Source of the DNA: Bradyrhizobium ivorense
Lineage (GTDB): Bacteria > Pseudomonadota > Alphaproteobacteria > Rhizobiales > Xanthobacteraceae
Reading direction: 5' to 3'
NCBI RefSeq assembly: GCF_900696085.1
Contig: NZ_CAADFC020000035.1
Coordinates: forward strand, 1-64,000
Length of the DNA: 64,000 nt
A model generated the notes under the pieces. It was not told where the DNA came from, ran no database searches, and saw only the letters and a program-made list of their open reading frames with translations. The position numbers and the translations under genes were made by a program. Position 1 is the first letter of the stretch. Each line of letters opens with the position of its first letter. Below, in pieces: positions 59,532 through 64,000 of this stretch.

Positions 59532-59933
59532 GATGCAATCACTCCGTTGAAAGATTCATGCTCTCAACGGCGATGGTGGCATGCCGGTTCCTGGTGAAGC
59601 CGAGCGCGTCCGAACCGCGGGGCCGGCAAACGGAGACTGCCGTGTGTATCATTTCCAACGGCAGCATCGCTCCGATGTCGGCATCGTTCTCCGCTCACCA
59701 TCGATCTTGTGACCCGCAAGTCCGCGCCATCGCAGCAAGCCGACCGCGCCACGGCGAGCCCGGCCCTCTTCACGATCCGATCGCGACGGCTTGATCTCCG
59801 GCGTGCAGATTTGCTGCAGATGCACGCCCTGGTTGCCGAACCAAATCGCCGCCGGCGCGTCAAACATTTGATCGATCGAGGACCGGTTCGGGCTACAATG
59901 CGACGCCGAGTCGGACCAACCTGCGGAGCTGAC
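59532..59933. other. Non-coding stretch
   Basis: About 400 bases between divergent genes. Short open frames here lack ribosome sites and recognisable products. No repeat family or strong hairpin was found. The promoter of the NTF2-like gene at 59934 should lie here. Confidence 0.35.
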
Positions 59934-60389
59934 ATGGGCGAGTACATGGGCGAGGATGCAAACCGACAGCGCGTGCTGAATTTCCTCGACGTCTATTATG
60001 CCGGCGGCATCGAGGGCGCGCTCGATCGCTGCAGCGACGACATCGCGTTCCTCGCCAATGCGCCGATCGACATCCTGCCGCATATGGGCCAGCACCGCGG
60101 CAAGGCCGCGCTGCGCCAGATGTGGACCACGATCCACGAGCGCTATTCCGAGATGCGCTACGAGGCGCCTGTGGTGGTGGCGCAGGGCAACCGGGTCGCC
60201 GCGCAACTGCGCGTATTCTTCCGCAAGCGCACCAATGCGCGCGTGGTGCAGTTCGACGTCGCGGTGTTCTACACCCTGCGCGACGGCCTGATCACCGAGA
60301 TCCGCGAGATCATCGACACCTTCGACCTGGTGCAGCAGGTGCTGGAGCGCGATATCTCGGCCCTGCTGACCGGCCGCACCGGGCTGTAG
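59934..60389 (+). CDS. NTF2/SnoaL-like protein
   Basis: A 151-residue cone-shaped alpha+beta protein of the NTF2-like superfamily. RVLNFLDVYYAGGIEGALDR-CSDDIAFLANAP, HRGKAALRQMWTTIHERYSE and RTNARVVQFDVAVFYTLRDG-LITEIREIIDTFDLVQQVL are typical. ATG 59934 has GGAG six bases upstream. Substrate or role unknown. A second, similar protein (61235) lies 850 bases away; the shared EIIDTFDLVQQ/VLVDTFDLVEQ ending suggests a paralogue pair. Confidence 0.8.
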   Translation: MGEYMGEDANRQRVLNFLDVYYAGGIEGALDRCSDDIAFLANAPIDILPHMGQHRGKAALRQMWTTIHERYSEMRYEAPVVVAQGNRVAAQLRVFFRKRTNARVVQFDVAVFYTLRDGLITEIREIIDTFDLVQQVLERDISALLTGRTGL

Positions 60390-60521
60390 CGCGGGCCCAT
60401 CCCTGCCTCGTGCGGCGCCCGGCGTCACAAGCCGGTGAACGGCACCCCGGCGTTGAACCTCCCGCACCGCGCGCTGACGTACTCACTGGGCTGTTGCGGA
60501 CGGCGGGGGCTGAACACCACC

Positions 60522-60782
60522 ATGAAAATCGCATTGCTGGCTTTGCTTGGCCTGGCGCTCGGCGCGCTTGGCGGCGCGGCGCTCGGCATCGGCGCCGGAC
60601 TCACCTGGATCGGACTCGTCAGAACGGCGAGCATCGACAACGGCGCGCTGGTGTTTTTCACCCTGATGCCGCTCGGCGCTGCGATCGGCGGCATCGCCGG
60701 CGCGCTGCTGTTCGCCGTGATCGCGATCCGCGACGCCGAGATCATGATCGAGCGCCAGCCAGTGCGGCATCGCGACCGGTAG
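60522..60782 (+). CDS. Small membrane protein
   Basis: An 86-residue protein with two hydrophobic segments (IALLALLGLALGALGGAALG then IGAGL; VFFTLMPLGAAIGGIAGALL) and a charged tail (RDAEIMIERQPVRHRD). ATG 60522 is the first residue of the hydrophobic segment; an upstream GTG at 60435 would add 29 residues without pattern. No family or function is recognised. Confidence 0.65.
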   Translation: MKIALLALLGLALGALGGAALGIGAGLTWIGLVRTASIDNGALVFFTLMPLGAAIGGIAGALLFAVIAIRDAEIMIERQPVRHRDR

Positions 60783-60832
60783 GCGACTGGCGGGTCTATT
60801 CCCCACAACGTCAGGTGAGCACCCTGGAAGGG

Positions 60833-61010
60833 CTCCCTCCCCCCTTGCGGGGGAGGGTTGGGGAGAGGGGTACCACACGACGTGCTCTCTCGATCTGCAC
60901 CTGAACGCCGGTAACCGTTGTTGCGAGAGAGCGCTTCGCTCCAATCATCTCGCCCGGGGCCACCCCTCTCCCCGACCCTCTCCCGCAAGGGGAGAGGGAG
61001 CCCGGCCGGT
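60833..61010. repeat. Family A palindromic intergenic repeat, copy 9 (large)
   Basis: CTCCCTCCCCCCTTGCGGGGG/AGGG and CCCTCTCCCGCAAGGGGAGAG are the outer arms; GGAGAGGGGTA/CACCCCTCTCCCC pair inward, and CTCTCGATC...GAGAGAGCG inside. It is the longest copy seen, about 180 bases. Confidence 0.8.
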
Positions 61011-61234
61011 GTGCTCACCTCACCGGCCGCGGCGCGCTCGTCTACCTCGCGTTACGTGACCCCGTTCACATTCCCGTAAAATTCCGCGCAATTGTGCAAT
61101 GCAAAATCTGCAGTTGCGCTTTGGCCGCTCCGTACTATTTCACCGTGCAATAGCGTGTGCAGCAATTGGGCACGGCGTCGACGCTGACGCCCTCGCCGGC
61201 CGCTTTGAAAATCCAGTTTCAGGACCACGACAAA

Positions 61235-61672
61235 ATGACAGAGCACAGCCTCTGGCGTTTTTCGCGCGCATTGCATCGCGCGATCAACGAACGCCAGCTT
61301 GAGGACATCGAGCCGCTGCTCGATGACGAGGTCGAATGGGCGATCTTCGGACCGATCGACCTGTTTTCGTTTTTCGGCTCGCGCCACGGCAAGGCCGCCG
61401 TGCTCGAGGTGATCAAGCAGATCGGCGAGAACGTGCGGGTGCACCGCTTCGACCGCGAGCAGATCATGCTGGGCACGGATTCGGCGGCCTCGATGCTGCG
61501 CTATTCGCTCACGGCGCTGGATTCCAACAAGCCGATCTCGCTGCGGATCGCGCATTTCGCCCAGTTCCGCGATGGCAAGCTGACGAGCTTCCGCGTGCTG
61601 GTCGACACCTTCGATCTGGTCGAGCAGACGGTGGGCTATCCGATCCATCTGCCGCGCATGGTCGCGGTCTGA
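61235..61672 (+). CDS. NTF2/SnoaL-like protein
   Basis: A 145-residue NTF2-like protein: RALHRAINERQLEDIEPLLD, DDEVEWAIFGPIDLFSFFGS, HGKAAVLEVIKQIGENVRVH, ISLRIAHFAQFRDGKLTSFR and VLVDTFDLVEQTV. The start ATG 61235 follows AGGACCACGACAAA. It resembles the gene at 59934 in length, order of blocks and last helix. Function unknown; family members include ketosteroid-isomerase-like enzymes and binding proteins. Confidence 0.8.
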   Translation: MTEHSLWRFSRALHRAINERQLEDIEPLLDDEVEWAIFGPIDLFSFFGSRHGKAAVLEVIKQIGENVRVHRFDREQIMLGTDSAASMLRYSLTALDSNKPISLRIAHFAQFRDGKLTSFRVLVDTFDLVEQTVGYPIHLPRMVAV

Positions 61673-61916
61673 CGCTTTCCTGATCTCACGAGTTCGTCAT
61701 GTCCGGGCCACCGGCGCGAAGGCTTCGCGTCGGTGCTCCGGCCTCCGCGGCATGTTTTGCCAGCCCCGAACGGACCGCGGGCCGGATGCTGCGCGATCCT
61801 GTCGCGCCGCCCGGACATGACGGCGTCTTGTCGACGTCTTGCCGTCACGGCGCCGTCGCCACAATTTTGTACCAACGAAAACCGCATGATGCGAGCCTGG
61901 AATTTGCGGGCTGGGA

Positions 61917-62837
61917 ATGACTCTTACATCACGATTCGGCTGGGCAAGGCTGCCAGTGCTGGCGGCCGGCGTTGGCATGGCCATGGCGCTTGCGGCAGCG
62001 GCGCAGACCCCGCCCGCGCAGGTCGACACTGACGAGGCGAGCGAGCAGGCGACCGAAGAGGCCGCGCCGGCGGATGCCAATGCCCCGGCTGACGCCAACG
62101 CCGACATCCTGAAGGACATCGACGTAAGCAAGCTCGACTGGAGCCAGCTCGACACCGACTCGACCAGCCTGCCGACGCTGGCGCGCCGCTCGGCCACGCC
62201 GAGCAGCACCGCCAGCAACGATCCGTCTTGGTCGACCAACCGCAACGGCAATGGCTCGTCGGCGGTCTCGGTCAAGAAACAGGTCTCGCCGTTTCTCGAC
62301 ACCAGGGTCGGCGCCGACATGACGGTCGCCCGGCAGGGCACCATGACGACCCAGGAGCAGATCTCGGAACGGCTCGCCAATGGCGGCAGCCTGCCGCAAT
62401 CCGGCGGCTCGGCCTGGGCCACGATCTCGGCGCCCGGCGTGGCCTCGATCTGGGACAAGACCTCGGTCGAGGCGCGGCTCGATCCGGGCACCGACCAGAC
62501 CAAGCTCGGCACCTCGATCAGCAAGGCGGTGCCGCTGTCGGAGCAGTATTCGCTGACCCTGCAGAACGGCTACAACGTCACCCAGCAGGGCGTCGGCGGC
62601 ATCGTCGGCCACCCGCAGCGCAGCTACGACACCGAGCAGTCGGCCAGCCTTTCGGTCAACGATACCGGCACCAGCATCACCGCGGGCCAGACGCTGACCT
62701 CCGACGACAAATGGCTGCGCCGGGTGGGCGCCGAGCAGAAACTGTTCGACGGCGTCACCGTCTCGGGCTCGGTCGGCGAGACCGCGCAGGGCACCACCGA
62801 CAAGAGCATCCGCGCCGGCTACAAGCGCACATGGTGA
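61917..62837 (+). CDS. Exported protein of unknown function, Ser/Thr/Gly-rich
   Basis: A 306-residue exported protein. An N-terminal hydrophobic region (about 10-30, ending AAAAQT) serves as the signal. An acidic, Ala-rich stretch (ASEQATEEAAPADANAPADA) leads to a beta-rich domain of short strands: VSPFLDTRVGADMTVARQG, WDKTSVEARLDPGTDQTKLG, PLSEQYSLTLQNGYNVTQQG, SASLSVNDTGTSITAGQTLT, GVTVSGSVGETAQGTTDKSI, ending GYKRTW. Regular 20-30 residue alternation suggests a beta-barrel-like or sheet protein of the cell envelope. I recognise no family. Confidence 0.7.
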   Translation: MTLTSRFGWARLPVLAAGVGMAMALAAAAQTPPAQVDTDEASEQATEEAAPADANAPADANADILKDIDVSKLDWSQLDTDSTSLPTLARRSATPSSTASNDPSWSTNRNGNGSSAVSVKKQVSPFLDTRVGADMTVARQGTMTTQEQISERLANGGSLPQSGGSAWATISAPGVASIWDKTSVEARLDPGTDQTKLGTSISKAVPLSEQYSLTLQNGYNVTQQGVGGIVGHPQRSYDTEQSASLSVNDTGTSITAGQTLTSDDKWLRRVGAEQKLFDGVTVSGSVGETAQGTTDKSIRAGYKRTW

Positions 62838-62989
62838 ACACTCCGTTAGCCTTGTCGTGCTAAATGATCAATCATTGCCGCAACTTGGCCCAGATGCTGT
62901 CAAATTCGGCGGGACTGATGGGCCGGTAACTTCATCACTTCGTCGTGCGGGGGACAGCCGCGCTTCGCGATGCACCAGGGGAAAAGCCG

Positions 62990-63406
62990 ATGAACGCTAC
63001 CAACCGTACCGAAGACGTTGAACAGACGGCGGAGGTCGACACCAATCTCGCTGCGGTCTCGGAGGTCGAGGCCGGCATCCGTGACTTCGTCCGCAATGAC
63101 ATCGCCTATCTGCGGCGGCCGGTGGCGAGCCCGGAGACCGCGCCGGTCGAGGCCAACACCGACGCCACCGTCAACAACGTCAACTCGCTGATCCAACGCG
63201 TCGCCGGCACCTCGCTGGCCGAGATCGAGAAGCTGATCGGTGAGCTCGAGAGCCTGCGCGACCTGCTGCATGCCGAAGGCCAGCGCGTCCAGCGCGAGAT
63301 CTCCGGCTATGCCCAGCTCAGCCAGGCCGCGATGAAGTCGACGCGCATGATCGCCGACAACGTCTCGCAGTGGAAGCGCGCCGCCGACGGTCTGCGCAAC
63401 AGCTGA
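62990..63406 (+). CDS. Hypothetical protein with a phasin-like helical body
   Basis: A 138-residue helical protein: an acidic N-terminus (EDVEQTAEVDTNLAAVSEVE) and long amphipathic helices (TSLAEIEKLIGELESLRDLL, HAEGQRVQREISGYAQLSQA). Length and helix pattern are compatible with a phasin-like granule protein or a coiled-coil protein, but the phasin signature is not clear. ATG 62990 has AGGGGA upstream. It ends in a strong terminator. Its name is left open. Confidence 0.65.
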   Translation: MNATNRTEDVEQTAEVDTNLAAVSEVEAGIRDFVRNDIAYLRRPVASPETAPVEANTDATVNNVNSLIQRVAGTSLAEIEKLIGELESLRDLLHAEGQRVQREISGYAQLSQAAMKSTRMIADNVSQWKRAADGLRNS

Positions 63407-63431
63407 TCTCGGACCTCGTCCGATCCGACAA

Positions 63432-63470
63432 GCCGCCGCCTCTCTCGAACGGGAGGCGGCGGTTTTCATT
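63432..63470 (+). terminator. Intrinsic terminator of the 62990-63406 gene
   Basis: CCGCCGCCTC (63433-63442) pairs with GAGGCGGCGG (63453-63462), followed by TTTTCATTT. It lies 26 bases past the stop and immediately left of the IS110 element. Confidence 0.85.
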
Positions 63471-63481
63471 TGCGGCGGGGT

Positions 63482-63662
63482 AAGGTCCGTAGATGGGGTA
63501 ACGGGCCCGCGGTCCTCCCTTCCAAGCAAGCCGCGCTAGCTACGGCGCTGTTTTGATGCGCGCGTCGCGCGGCTTGCTTGGAAGGGGGGCGGTCGTCCCT
63601 CACATTGATGGTGTAACGGAGTCGGGGCTTGAGCCCGCTCCAAGCATCGAGGAGAGACGACC
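63482..63662 (+). ncRNA. Candidate IS110 bridge RNA region
   Basis: This non-coding segment sits between the IS110 left end and the transposase start, the place where IS110 bridge RNAs (as described for IS621) are encoded. CCCTTCCAAGCAAGCCGCGC (63517-63536) and its inverted copy ending GCTTGGAAGGG (63567-63586) form a 20-base stem with a 30-base loop; further loops may hold target- and donor-binding segments, which I cannot assign. Confidence 0.45.
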
Positions 63663-64000
63663 ATGGACCATTATGCCGGAATCGACGTGTCATTGGAATG
63701 CTCCAGCGTGTGCGTTGTCGATGCGAACGGCAAGATCGTTCGCGAGGCCAAGGTGGCGAGCGAGCCGGAGGCGCTGATCGACTGGTTCCGCTCGCTCGGG
63801 TTCGATCTGGCCAGGATCGGACTTGAAGCCGGACCGCTGTCGCAATGGCTCTATGCGGCGATGAAGAAGGCCTGTCTGGCGGTCGAGCTTCTGGAGACGC
63901 GCCATGTGAGCGACGCGTTCAAGGCGATGCCGGTGAAGTCTGACCGCAACGATGCCCGCAATATCGCGCAATTGATCCGGCTCGGCTGGTTCCGGCCGGT
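63663..64000 (+). CDS. IS110-family transposase, N-terminal part
   Basis: The gene runs off the window after 112 codons. The RuvC-like DEDD acids are D8 (YAGIDVSLE), E55 (IGLEAGPLSQ), D94 and D97 (VKSDRNDARN), complete for the N-terminal catalytic domain of IS110. The start ATG 63663 has GAGGAG upstream. The C-terminal Tnp domain with the serine nucleophile is outside. This recombinase works with the element's bridge RNA in the known IS110 mechanism. Confidence 0.92.
   Translation, partial: MDHYAGIDVSLECSSVCVVDANGKIVREAKVASEPEALIDWFRSLGFDLARIGLEAGPLSQWLYAAMKKACLAVELLETRHVSDAFKAMPVKSDRNDARNIAQLIRLGWFRP

Larger units (their letters stand above)
63475..64000 (+). mobile_element. Left part of an IS110-family element (cut by window edge)
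   Basis: Begins after the terminator at about 63475, with a non-coding segment of roughly 180 bases before the transposase ATG at 63663. That segment includes a 20-base inverted repeat (63517-63536 with 63567-63586). The exact left end cannot be fixed without the other flank. IS110 elements lack terminal inverted repeats and carry their guide RNA in the 5' non-coding end. Confidence 0.75.

Overview
The window is high-GC DNA (roughly two-thirds G+C) with dense coding on both strands, many ATGA/GTGA start-stop overlaps and several families of palindromic intergenic repeats. Gene content points to an alphaproteobacterium of the Bradyrhizobium type: a heme-uptake locus with the HmuP co-activator and HmuQ heme monooxygenase described in Bradyrhizobium, RopB/Omp31-like barrels, and DUF992, DUF1275 and CWC proteins. 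No rRNA, tRNA or CRISPR array was seen. The assignment rests on protein recognition only.

Layout. 1-650: 3' end of an IS1182-type transposase. 663-9736: complete heme-uptake locus, with tonB, exbD, exbB, hutX, hmuQ and the receptor hmuR leftward and hmuP-hmuT-hmuU-hmuV rightward from a shared regulatory region that has two good promoters around a palindrome. 9807-11236: phytase-like secreted esterase behind a three-unit Pho box. 11237-20592: MuiA-like protein, DHA2 exporter with divergent MarR regulator, thiolase, serA and serC (serC has a strong promoter and a short hairpin leader). 20762-31130: GNAT, GST, two outer-membrane barrels, glmM, a lactate dehydrogenase-like FMN enzyme, two paralogous periplasmic proteins, aroE and a YoaK-type membrane protein. 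31286-41294: EF-G-like GTPase, two DUF992 proteins, an aspartate aminotransferase, GST, two very short membrane proteins, DUF486, a PAS protein, GNAT and an aldo/keto reductase. 41311-52727: a DUF559 nuclease gene set inside an intergenic repeat, a DUF1501/DUF1800 pair, CWC/HAD, TetR with a divergent enoyl-CoA hydratase, GST, MBL/SCO, TauE-like exporter, LysR and small proteins. 52889-57914: long uvrB followed by a lower-GC island with a probable modification-dependent HNH nuclease, a clear DpnI homologue and a small zinc-ribbon protein. 57915-64000: a structured non-coding element, small exported and NTF2-like proteins, and the 5' end of an IS110-family element.

How genes work together. TonB/ExbB/ExbD energise HmuR at the outer membrane; HmuT/U/V carry heme across the inner membrane; HutX and HmuQ take over heme in the cytoplasm, and HmuP is the expected co-activator. 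SerA and SerC are steps of serine synthesis but are separated by a repeat. The DpnI/HNH island looks like a defence cassette aimed at methylated incoming DNA; no partner methyltransferase is visible.

The strongest leads for follow-up are the restriction island, the IS110 5' non-coding segment (expected bridge RNA), the DUF559 gene nested in a genomic repeat, the structured element at 58.4-58.8 kb, the Pho box, and an orphan terminator near 40.2 kb.
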